NCBI GenBank assembly: GCA_009760855.2
Contig: WPIO01000506.1
Location: 1-34,573 of the forward strand
Length of the DNA: 34,573 bases
Direction: 5' to 3'
DNA from: Cristatella mucedo
Taxonomy: Eukaryota > Bryozoa > Phylactolaemata > Cristatellidae
The notes beneath the pieces are model-generated. The model did no database searches. It worked only from the letters and a program-made list of their open reading frames with translations, and was not told the origin of the DNA. The translations under genes and the position numbers were made by a program. Of the stretch, positions 13,402 through 22,140 are shown in pieces (the stretch's first letter is position 1; the number at the start of each line of letters is the position of its first letter).

Positions 13402-15191
13402 ATGTTTAAAGCATTTCGCACGTAAATAACACGTTTCGCACGAGTTCGCACCAGATCGCGGAATGTGTAGAAACTTCAAATCTGCATATCGGAGCGTGCG
13501 CTGACTGGCAGCAGAGTGCTGCACCATGTTTAAAGCATTTCGCACGTAAATAACACGTTTCGCACGAGTTCGCACCAGATCGCGGAATATGTAGAAACTT
13601 CAAATCTGCATTTCGGAGCGTGCGCTGACTGGCAGCAGAGTGCTGCACCATGTTTAAAGCATTTCGCACGTAAATAACACGTTTCGCACGAGTTCGCACC
13701 AGATCGCGGAATATGTAGACACTTCAAATCTGCATGTCGGAGCGTGTGCTGACTGGCAGCAGAGTGCTGCACCATGTTTAAAGCATTTCGCACGTAAATA
13801 ACACGTTTCGCACGAGTTCGCACCAGATCGCGGAATATGTAGAAACTTCAAATCTGCATGTCGGAGCGTGCGCTGACTGGCAGCAGAGTGCTGCACCATG
13901 TTTAAAGCATATCGAACGTAAATAACACGTTTCGCACGAGTTCGCAGCAAATCGCGGAATATGTAGAAACTTCAAATCTGCATTTCGGAGCTTGGGCTGA
14001 CTGGCAGCAGAGTGCTGCACCATGTTTAAAGCATTTCGCACGTAAATAACACGTTTTAAACGAGTTCGCACCAGATCGCGGAATATGTAGAAACTTCAAA
14101 TCTGCATGTCGGAGCGTGCGCTGACTGGCAGCAGAGTGCTGCACCATGTTTAAAGCATTTCGCACGTAAATAACACGTTTCGCACGAGTTCGCACCAGAT
14201 CGCGGAATATGTAGAAACTCCAAATCTGCATGTCGGAGCGTGCGCTGACTGGCAGCAGCAGAGTGCTGCACCATGTTTAAAGCATTTCGCACGTAAATAA
14301 CACGTTTCGCACTAGTTCGCACCAGATCGCGGAATGGGTAGAAACATCAAATCTGCATGTCGGAGCGTGCGCTGACTGGCAGCAGAGTGCTGCACCATGT
14401 TTATAGCATTACGCACGTAAAATAACACGTTTCGCACGAGTTCGCACCAGATCGCGGAATATGTAGAAACTCAAATCTGCATGTCGGAGCGTGCGCTGAC
14501 TGGCAGCAGAGTGCTGCACCATGTTTAAAGCATTTCGCACATAAATAACACGTTTCGCACGAGTTCGCACCAGATCGCGGAATGTGTAGAAACTTCAAAT
14601 CTGCATGTCGGAGCGTGCGCTGACTGGCAGCAGAGTGCTGCACCATGTTTAAAGCATTTCGCACGTAAATAGACACGTTTTCGCACGAGTTTTTCGCACC
14701 AAGATCGCGGAATATGTAGAAACTTCCAAATCTGTCATTTCGGACCGTGCGCTGGACGGGCAGCAGAGTTGCACTGCACCATGTTTAAAGCATTTCGCAC
14801 GTAAATAACACGTTTCGCACGAGTTCGCACCAGATCGCGGAATATGTAGAAACTTCAAATCTGCATGTCGGAGCGTGCGCTGAATGGCAGCAGAGTGCTG
14901 CACCATGTTTAGAGCATTTCGCACGTAAATAACACGTTTCGCACGAGTTCGCAGCAGATCGCGGAATATGTAGAAACTTCAAATCTGCATGTCGGAGCGT
15001 GCGCTGACTGGCAGCAGAGTGCTGCACCATGTTTAAAGCATTTCGCACGTAAATAACACGTTTCGCACGAGTTCGCACCAGATCGCGGAATGTGTAGAAA
15101 CTTCAAATCTGCATGTCGGAGCGTGCGCTGACTGGCAGCAGAGTGCAGCACCATGTTTAAAGCATTTCGCACGTAAATAACACGTTTCGCA

Positions 15192-15192
<1 letters not shown>

Positions 15193-15227
<35 letters not shown>

Positions 15228-15230
15228 AAA
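15193..15230 (+). other. Poly-A tract 1 (A33, T, A4) inside a monomer
   Basis: After CACGTTTCGCAC there are 33 A, one T and four A, then the monomer resumes at GTTCGCAGCAG; only the GA that should follow GCAC is missing. No target-site duplication and no body of a retroposon are visible on either side. It is either a captured poly-A, a homopolymer expansion or a sequencing/assembly artefact. Confidence 0.85.
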
Positions 15231-15923
15231 GTTCGCAGCAGATCGCGGAATTATGTAGAAAACTTCAAATCTGCATGTCGGAGCGTCAGCTGACTGGCAG
15301 CAGAGTGCTGCACCATGTTTAAAGCATTTCGCACGTAAATAACAACTTTCGCACAAGTTCGCACCAGATCGCGGAATATGTAGAAACTTCAAATCTGCAT
15401 GTCGGAGCGTGCGCTGACGGGCAGCAGAGTGCTGCACCATGTTTAAAGCATTTCGCACGTAAATAACACGTTTCGCACCAGATCGCGGAATATGTAGACA
15501 CTTCAAATCTTCATGTCGGAGCGTGCGCTGACTGGCAGCAGAGTGCTGCACCATGTTTAAAGCATTTCGCACGTAAATTACACGTTTCGCACTAGTTCGC
15601 ACCAGATCGCGGAATGTGTAGAAACTTCAAATATGCATGTCGGAGCGTGCGCTGACTGGCAGCAGAGTGCTGCACCATGTTTAAAGCATTTCGCACGTAA
15701 ATAACACGTTTCGCACGAGTTCGCACCATATCGCGGAATATGTAGAGACTTCAATCTTCATGTCGGAGCGTGCGCTGACTGGCAGCAGAGTGCTGCACCA
15801 TGTTTAAAGCATTTCGCACGGAAATAACACGTTTCGCACGAGTTCGCACCAGATCGCGGAATATGTAGAAACTTCAAATCTGCATGTCGGAGCGTGAGCT
15901 GACTGGCAGCAGAGTGCGGCACC

Positions 15924-16419
15924 ATGTTTAGAGCATTTCGCACGTAAATAACACGTTTCGCACGAGTTCGCAGCAGATCGCGGAATATGTAGAAACTTCA
16001 AATCTGCATGTCGGAGCGTGCGCTGACTGGCAGCAGAGTGCTGCACCATGTTTAAAGCATTTCGCACGTAAATAACACGTTTCGCACGAGTTCGCACCAG
16101 ATCGCGGAATATGTAGAAACTTCAAATCTGCATGTCGGAACGTGTGCTGAATGGCAGCAGAGTTCTGCACCATGTTTAAAGCATTTCGCACGTAAATAAC
16201 ACGTTTCGCACGAGTTCGCAGCAGATCGCGGAATATGTAGAAACTTCAAATCTGCATGTCGGAGCGTGCGCTGACTGGCAGCAGAGTGCTGCACCATGTT
16301 TAAAGCATTTTGCACGGAAATAACACGTTTCGCACGAGTTCGCACCAGATCGCGGAATATGTAGACACTTCAAATCTGCATGTCGGAGCGTGCGCTGAAT
16401 GGCAGCAGAGTTCTGCACC
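15924..16419 (+). repeat. Local dimeric higher-order repeat (2 x 248 bp)
   Basis: Four monomers alternate. Those starting at 15924 and 16172 have G50 with CTGACTGG and GTGCTGCACC. Those starting at 16048 and 16296 have C50 with CTGAATGG and GTTCTGCACC. The two 248-bp dimers share these states in the same order. A related stretch at 14785-15078 closely resembles 15804-16097, about eight monomers away. Confidence 0.65.
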
Positions 16420-17543
16420 ATGTTTAAAGCATTTCGCACGTAAATAACACGTTTCGCACTAGTTCGCACCAGATCGTAGAATGTGTAAAAACTTCAAATC
16501 TGCATGTCGGAGCTTGCGCTGACTGGCAGCAGAGTGCTGCACCATGTTTAAAGCATTTCGCACGTAAATAACACGTTTCGCACGAGTTCGCACCAGATCG
16601 CGGAATATGTAGAAACTTCAAATCTGCATGTCGGAGCGTGCGCTGACTGGCAGCAGAGTGCTGCACCATGTTTAAAGCATTTCGCACGTAAATAACACGT
16701 TTCGCACGAGTTCGCACCAGATCGCGGAATATATAGAAACTTCAAATCTGCATGTCGGAGCGTGCGCTGACTGGAAGCAGAGTGCTGCACCATGTTTAAA
16801 GCATTTCGCACGTAAATAACACGTTTCGCACAAGTTCGCATCAGATCGGCGAACGGAATGTAGAAACTTCAAATCTGCATGTCGGAGCGTGCGCTGACTG
16901 GCAGCAGAGTTCTGCACTATGTTTAAAGCATTTCGCACGTAAATAACACGTTTCGCACGAGTTCGCACCAGATCGCGGAATATGTAGAAACTTTCAAATC
17001 TGCATGTCGGAGCGTGCGCTGACTGGCAGCAGAGTGCTGCACCATGTTTAAAGCATTTCGCACGTAAATAACACGTTTCGCACGAGTTCGCACCAGATCG
17101 CGGAATATGTAGAAACTTCAAATCTGCATGTCGGAGCGTGCGCAGGATGGCAGCAGAGTGCTGCACCTTGTTTAAAGATTTTGCACGTAAATAACATGTT
17201 TCTCACGAGTTTCGCACCAGATCGCGGAATGAGTAGAAACTTCGTATCTGCATGTCGGAGCGTGCGCTGACTGGCAGCAGAGTGCTGCACCATGTTTAAA
17301 GCATTTCGCACGTAAATAACACGTTTCGCACGAGTTCGCAGCAGATCGCGGAATATGTAGAAACTTCAAATCTGCATGGCGGAGCGTGTGCTGGCTGGCA
17401 GCAGAGTGCTGCACCTTGTTTAAAGCATTTCGCACGTAAATAACACGTTTCGCACGAGTTCGCACCAGATCGCGGAATGTGTAGAAACTTCAAATCTGCA
17501 TGTCGGAGCGTGCGCTGACTGGCAGCAGAGTGTTGCTGCACCT

Positions 17544-17675
17544 ATGTTTTAAAGCATTTCGCACGTTAAATAACACGTTTCGCACGAGTTTCGCAGCAGA
17601 TCGCGGAATATGTAGAAACTTAACTTCGAATCTACATATCGGAGCGTGCGCTGACTGGCAGCAGAGTGCTGCACC
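17544..17675 (+). repeat. Recombinant monomer: B dyad, A tail
   Basis: This copy has G50, then the B-type centre (CGAATCTACATATCGG), then the A-type tail CTGACTGG at site 103. A small AACTT duplication lies just before the dyad loop. The state change within one 124-bp copy is what a crossover or conversion tract ending between sites 87 and 103 would leave. Confidence 0.75.
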
Positions 17676-17800
17676 ATGTTTAAAAGCATTTCGCACGTAA
17701 ATAACACGTTTCGCACTAGTTCGCACCAGATCGCGGAATATGTAGAAACTTCGAATCTACATATCGGAGCGTGCGCTGGCTGGCAGCAGAGTGCTGCACC
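17676..17800 (+). repeat. Recombinant monomer: A head, B centre and tail
   Basis: Immediately after the previous recombinant copy, this one has A-type C50 (CACTAGTTCGCACCAG) followed by B states at 77, 83, 87 and 103. The switch falls between sites 50 and 77. Two adjacent copies with opposite switches suggest the domain boundary was formed or reworked by exchange here. Confidence 0.75.
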
Positions 17801-18552
17801 ATGTTTAAAAGCATTTTCGCACGTAAATAACACGTTTCGCACGAGTTCGCAGCAGATCGCGGAATATGTAGAAACTTCAAATCTGCATGTCGTCGGAGCG
17901 GTGTGCTGGCTGGCAGCAGAGTGCTGCACCATGTTTAAAGCATTTCGCACGTAAATAACACGTTTCGCACGAGTTCGCAGCAGATCGCGGAATATGTAGA
18001 AACTTCAAATCTGCAGTGGGAGCGGGTACGCTGTCGGGCAGCAGAGTGCTGCACCATGTTTAAAGCATTTCGCACGTAAATAACACGTTTCAAACGAGTT
18101 CGCACCAGATCGCGGAATATGTAGAAAAGTTCAAATCTACATGTCGGAGCGTGCGCTGGCTGGCAGCAGAGTGCTGCCCCTAGTTTAAAGCATTTCGCAC
18201 GTAAATAACACGTTTCGCACGAGTTCGCAGCAGATCGCGGAATATGTAGAAACTTCAAATCTGCATGTCGGAGCGTGCGCTGGCTGGCAGCAGAGTGCTG
18301 CACCATGTTTAAAGCATTTCGCACGTAAATAACACGTTTCGCACGAGTTCGCAGCAGATCGCGGAATATGTAGAAACATCGAATCTACATATCGGAGCGT
18401 GCGCTGGCTGGCAGCAGAGTGCTGCACCATGTTTAAAGCATTTCGCACTTAAATAACACGTTTCGCACGAGTTCGCAGCAGATCGCGGAATATGTAGAAA
18501 GTTCAAATCTGCATGTCGGAGCGTGCGCTGGCTGGCAGCAGAGTGCTGCACC

Positions 18553-18676
18553 ATGTTTAAAGCATTTCGCACGTAAATAACACGTTTCGCACGAGTTCGC
18601 ACCAGATCGCGGAATGTGTAGAAACTTCAAATCTACATGTCGGAGCGTGCGCTGACTGGCAGAAGAGTGCTGCACC
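18553..18676 (+). repeat. Last type A-like monomer, mixed at the dyad
   Basis: This copy has C50, AATGTGTAG, A77, A83 (B state), G87 (A state) and A103. Only one of the two right-arm sites is in the B state, so it is intermediate between the A and B right arms. It sits directly before the monomer holding poly-A tract 2. Confidence 0.7.
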
Positions 18677-18695
18677 ATGTTTAAAGCATTCGCAC

Positions 18696-18705
18696 AAAAA
18701 AAACA

Positions 18706-18749
<44 letters not shown>
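18696..18749 (+). other. Poly-A tract 2 (A8 CAC A43) inside a monomer
   Basis: After CATTCGCAC come eight A, CAC, and 43 A, then TAACACG resumes the monomer. The tract replaces GTAAA of the normal GCACGTAAATAACACG. As in tract 1, the run follows CGCAC, lies on the plus strand and has no attached foreign sequence. The copy just after it has further small indels (GAGTAGTCGC, GTAAGAAAAAC). Confidence 0.85.
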
Positions 18750-18751
<2 letters not shown>

Positions 18752-19143
18752 ACACGTTTCGCACGAGTAGTCGCAGCAGATCGCGGAATATGTAAGAAAA
18801 ACTCGAATCTACATATCGGAGCGTTGCGCTGGCTGGCAGCAGAGTGCTGCACCTAGTTTTAAGCATTTCGCACGAAATAACACGTTTCGCACGAGTTCGC
18901 AGCAGATCGCGGAATATGTAGAAACTTCGAATCTACATATCGGAGCGTGCGCTGGCTGGCAGCAGAGTGCTGCACCATGTTTAAAGCATTTCGCACGTAA
19001 ATAACACGTTTCGCACTACTTCGCAGCAGATCGCGGAATATGTAGAAACTTCGGATCTACAGATCGGAGCGTGCGCTGGCTGGCAGCAGAGTGGCTGCAC
19101 CATGTTTTAAAGCATTTCGCACGTAAATAACACGTTTCGCACG

Positions 19144-19160
19144 CTTCACCTAGTTTAAAG
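19144..19160 (+). repeat. 17-bp insertion of a monomer-start fragment
   Basis: CTTCACCTAGTTTAAAG is inserted between CGCACG and CTTCGCATCAG. It contains the junction and start of a CTAG-type monomer (CACCTAGTTTAAAG), out of place by about 40 bp. This is most simply a template switch to a neighbouring copy and back. Confidence 0.7.
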
Positions 19161-20319
19161 CTTCGCATCAGATCGCGGAATATGTAGAAAGTTCAAATCT
19201 GCATGTCGGAGCGTGTGCTGGCTGGCAGCATAGTGCTGCACCATGTTTAAAGCATTTCGCACGTAAATAACACGTTTCGCACGAGTTCGCAGCAGATCGC
19301 GGAATATGTAGAAACTTCGAATCTACATATCGGAGCGTGCGCTGGCTGGCAGCAGAGTGCCTGCACCAGGTTTTTAAAGCGAATTTCGCACGTTAAATAA
19401 CACATTTCGCACGAGTTCGCAGCAGATCGCGGAATATGTAAGTTTCGAATCTACATATCGGAGCGTGCGCTGGCTGGCAGCAGAGTGCTGCACCATGTTT
19501 AAAGCATTTCGCACGTAAATAACACGTTTCGCACTACTTCGCAGCAGATCGCGGAATATGTAGAAACTTCGAATCTACATATCGGAGCGTGCGCTGGCTG
19601 GCAGCAGAGTGCTGCACCATGTTTAAAGCATTTCGCACGTAAATAACACGTTTCGCACGACTTCGCAGCAGATCGCGGAATATGTAGACACTTCGAATCT
19701 ACATATCGGAGCGTGCGCTGGCTGGCAGCAGAGTGCTGCACCATGTTTAAAGCATTTCGCACGTAAATAACACGTTTCGCACGAGTTCGCAGCAGATCGC
19801 GGAATATGTAAAAACTTCGAATCTACATTTCGGAGCGTGCGCTGGCTGGCAGCAGAGTGCTGCACCATGTTTAAAGCATTTCGCACGTAAATAACACATT
19901 TCGCACGAGTTCGCAGCAGATCGCGGAATATGTAGAAACTTCGAATCTACATATCGGAGCGTGCGCTGGCTGGCAGCAGAGTGCTGCACCTAGTTTAAAG
20001 CATTTCGCACGTAAATAACACGTTTCGCACTACTTCGCAGCAGATCGCGGAATATGTAGAAAACTTCAAATCTACATATCGGAGCGTGCGCTGGCTGGCA
20101 GCAGAGTGCTGCACCTATGTTTAAAGCAAAGCATTTCGCACGTAAATAACACGTTTCGCACGAGTTCGCAGCAGATCGCGGAATATGTAGAAACTTTCGA
20201 ATCTACATATCGGAGCGTGTGCTGGCTGGCAGCAGAGTGCTGCACCTGTTTAAAGCATTTCGCACGTAAATAACACGTTTCGCACGAGTTCGCAGCAGAT
20301 CGCGGAATATGTAGAAACT

Positions 20320-20382
20320 TCGAATCTACATATCGGAGCGTGCGCTGGCCATCGAATCTACATATCGGAGCGTGCGCTGGCT
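20320..20382 (+). repeat. 32-bp partial duplication with a variant donor
   Basis: The segment from TCGAATCTACAT to GCGCTGGC starts at 20320 and again at 20352. The second copy is preceded by CA (CATCGAATC), the AACATCG variant found in other monomers, so it was probably copied from a different monomer and not from the adjacent one. Confidence 0.7.
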
Positions 20383-20977
20383 GGCAGCAGAGTGCTGCAC
20401 CATGTTTTAAAGCATTTCGCACGTAAATAACACGTTTCGCACGAGTTCGCAGCAGATCGCGGAATATGTAGAAACTTCGAATCTACATATCGGAGCGTGC
20501 GCTGGCTGGCAGCAGAGTGCTGCACCATGTTTAAAGCATTTCGCACGTAAATAACACATTTCGCACGAGTTCGCAGCAGATCGCGGAATATGTAGAAACT
20601 TCGAATCTACATATCGGAGCGTGCGCTGGCTGGCAGCAGAGTGCTGCACCATGATTTAAAGCATTTCGCACGTAAATAACACGTTTCGCACGAGTTCGCA
20701 GCAGATCGCGGAATATGTAGAAACTTCGAATCTACATATCGGAGCGTGCGCTGGCTGGCAGCAGAGTGCTGCACCTAGTTTAAAGCATTTCGCACGTAAA
20801 TAACACGTTTCGCACTAGTTCGCAGCAGATCGCGGAATATGTAGAAACTTCGAATCTACATATCGGAGCGTGCGCTGGCTGGCAGCAGAGTGCTGCACCA
20901 TGTTTTAAAGCATTTCGCACGTAAATAACACATTTCGCACGAGTTCGCAGCAGATCGCGGAATATGTAGAAACTTCG

Positions 20978-21008
20978 AAATCTTCATGTCGGAGCGTGCG
21001 CTGACTGG
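20978..21008 (+). repeat. Short type A-like patch inside the type B domain
   Basis: Within an otherwise B copy the right arm reads TCTTCATGTCGG and the tail CTGACTGG, a combination common in segment 2 (for example near 8151) and otherwise absent from segment 4. Flanking monomers are pure B. The patch is about 30 bp long, fitting a short gene-conversion tract. Confidence 0.7.
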
Positions 21009-21777
21009 CAGCAGAGTGCTGCACCATGTTTAAAGCATTTCGCACGTAAATAACACTTTTCGCACGAGTTCGCAGCAGATCGCGGAATATGTAGAAACTT
21101 CGAATCTACATATCGGAGCGTGCGCTGGCTGGCAGCAGAGTGCTGCACCTAGTTTAAAGCATTTCGCACGTAAATAACACGTTTCGCACGAGTTCGCAGC
21201 AGATCGCGGAATATGTAGAAACTTCGAATCTACATATCGGAGCGTGCGCTGGCTGGCAGCAGAGTGCTGCTGCACCATGGTTTAAAGCATTTCGCACGTA
21301 AATAACACGTTTCGCACGAGTTCGCAGCAGATCGCGGAATATGTAGAAACATCAAATCTACATATCGGAGCGTGCGCTGGCTGGCAGCAGAGTGCAGCAC
21401 CATGTTTAAAGCATTTCGCACGTAAATAACACGTTTCGCACGAGTTCCGCAGAATATGTAGAAACTTCGAATCTACATATCGGAGCGTGCGCTTGGCTGG
21501 CAGCAGAGTGCTGCACCATGTTTAAAGCATTTCGCACGTAGATGACACGTTTCGCACGAGTTCGCAGCAGATCGCGGAATATGTAGAAACTTCGAATCTA
21601 CATATCGGAGCGTGCGCTGGCTGGCAGCAGAGTGCTGCACCATGTTTAAAGCATTTCGCACGTAAATAACACATTTCGCACGAGTTCGCAGCAGATCGCG
21701 GAATATGTAAAAACTTCAAATCTACATATCGGAGCGTGCGCTGGCTGGCAGCAGAGTGCTGCACCATGTTTAAAGCA

Positions 21778-21814
21778 TTTCGCACGTAAATAACACGTTT
21801 CGCACGAGTTCGCA
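21778..21814 (+). repeat. Internal sub-repeat TTTCGCACG / TTCGCA within the monomer
   Basis: TTTCGCACG occurs at 21778-21786 and 21798-21806, 20 bp apart, and TTCGCA again at 21809-21814, 10 bp after the matching bases of the second copy. The 10/20-bp spacing puts the copies on one face of the helix. In type A monomers the third copy is TTCGCAC, making the match longer. Losses and gains of exactly these intervals occur in the array (15478, 28391), so the sub-repeat is an active slippage substrate. It could be the trace of a shorter ancestral repeat or a repeated protein-binding site; neither is shown. Confidence 0.75.
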
Positions 21815-21826
21815 GCAGATCGCGGA

Positions 21827-21853
21827 ATATGTAGAAACTTCGAATCTACATAT
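21827..21853 (+). other. Dyad 1: 9-bp stem, 9-nt loop hairpin in the reference monomer
   Basis: ATATGTAGA (21827-21835) is the exact reverse complement of TCTACATAT (21845-21853); the loop is AACTTCGAA, which itself contains the palindrome TTCGAA. The structure is present in nearly every type B copy. In type A the right arm is TCTGCATGT, which pairs with the same left arm through two G:U wobbles in plus-strand RNA; the AATGTGTAG variant adds a third wobble but still leaves nine pairs. On the minus strand these would be A:C mismatches. Whether the structure forms as DNA cruciform or RNA hairpin cannot be seen from sequence. Confidence 0.85.
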
Positions 21854-21871
21854 CGGAGCGTGCGCTGGCTG

Positions 21872-21886
21872 GCAGCAGAGTGCTGC
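21872..21886 (+). other. Dyad 2: GCAGCA-GAG-TGCTGC hairpin in the reference monomer
   Basis: A perfect 6-bp inverted repeat around a GAG loop closes each monomer just before the junction. It is shared by types A and B. Its centre is 39 bp from the centre of dyad 1. The recurrent GTTCTGCACC variant of type A changes the right arm to TTCTGC, putting an A:C mismatch inside the stem. Function unknown; it may only be a short structure-prone element. Confidence 0.7.
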
Positions 21887-22109
21887 ACCATGTTTAAAGC
21901 ATTTCGCACGTAAATAACACGTTTCGCACGAGTTCGCAGCAGATCGCGGAATATGTAGAAACTTCGAATCTACATATCGGAGCGTGCGCTGGCTGGCAGC
22001 AGAGTGCTGCACCATGTTTAAAGCATTTCGCACGTAAATAACACGTTTCGCACGAGTTCGCAGCAGATCGCGGAATATGTAGAAACTTCGAATCTACATA
22101 TCGGAGCGT

Positions 22110-22140
22110 GCGCTGGCTGGCATAAGCATTTCGCACGTAA
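22110..22140 (+). repeat. Monomer junction with ~21-bp deletion
   Basis: GGCTGGCA joins TAAGCATTTCG near 22123; the bases GCAGAG through ATGTTT, containing most of dyad 2 and the monomer start, are missing. Confidence 0.75.

Larger units (their letters stand above)
4717..17167 (+). repeat. Array segment 2: type A monomer domain
   Basis: About 100 monomers dominated by the type A states C50 (TTCGCACCAG), A77 (TTCAAATC), G83 and G87 (CTGCATGTCGG) and A103 (CTGACTGG). A further polymorphism divides them: AATATGTAG versus AATGTGTAG at site 64, interspersed along the domain. Other recurring private variants are GTTCTGCACC (near 5333, 7938, 8684, 9914, 10287, 11399, 12023, 16162, 16410), CACTATG at the monomer junction, and TAGAGACTTC with CTTCATG (near 8141, 9741, 10999, 15746). 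Shared variants scattered over kilobases show that copies have been exchanged by unequal crossover or conversion. A minority of copies have G50 (near 9357, 13945, 14950). Confidence 0.9.
17168..18853 (+). repeat. Array segment 3: mosaic A/B boundary
   Basis: About 13 to 14 monomers in which A and B states are combined within single copies and between neighbours. The first fully type B dyad in the window (CGAATCTACATATCGG) appears near 17627. Type A features (CACCAG, AATGTGTAG, CTGACTGG) are last seen together at 18553-18676. Several copies here also resemble segment 1 (G50 with CTGCATGTCGG and CTGGCTGG). The zone contains indels and ends shortly after a poly-A tract. It looks like a junction between two independently homogenised domains. 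Confidence 0.85.
21766..21889 (+). repeat. Reference type B monomer (124 bp, consensus)
   Basis: This copy matches the commonest sequence at every position and is followed by an identical copy. Hand count gives 29 C, 32 G and 12 CpG. On the plus strand its ATG opens only seven codons (MFKAFRT) before a TAA. On the minus strand the TTTAAA box and the CTACAT arm each contain a stop, which together close all frames within three monomers. All monomer coordinates in this annotation refer to this copy (monomer position = window position minus 21765). Confidence 0.95.

Noticed and set aside
15193-15230. Poly-A as the tail of a SINE or LINE
   Set aside because: Both flanks are monomer sequence in phase to within 2 bp, and there is no element body or target-site duplication. 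It is kept as an unexplained tract.
17676-17954. Plus-strand open frame of 92 codons
   Set aside because: The plus strand of the consensus monomer has several stops; this frame exists only because of extra bases near 17690, 17815 and 17890.
21809-21827. CENP-B box-like match around TTCGCAGCAGATCGCGG
   Set aside because: TTCG and the following A fit the core pattern, but the required CGGG is displaced and altered to TCGCGG. The other TTCG sites in the monomer fit no better.
21766-21889. tRNA, 5S rRNA or SINE origin of the monomer
   Set aside because: I could not recognise A/B box promoter pairs, a cloverleaf or 5S-like internal control regions in the monomer on either strand.
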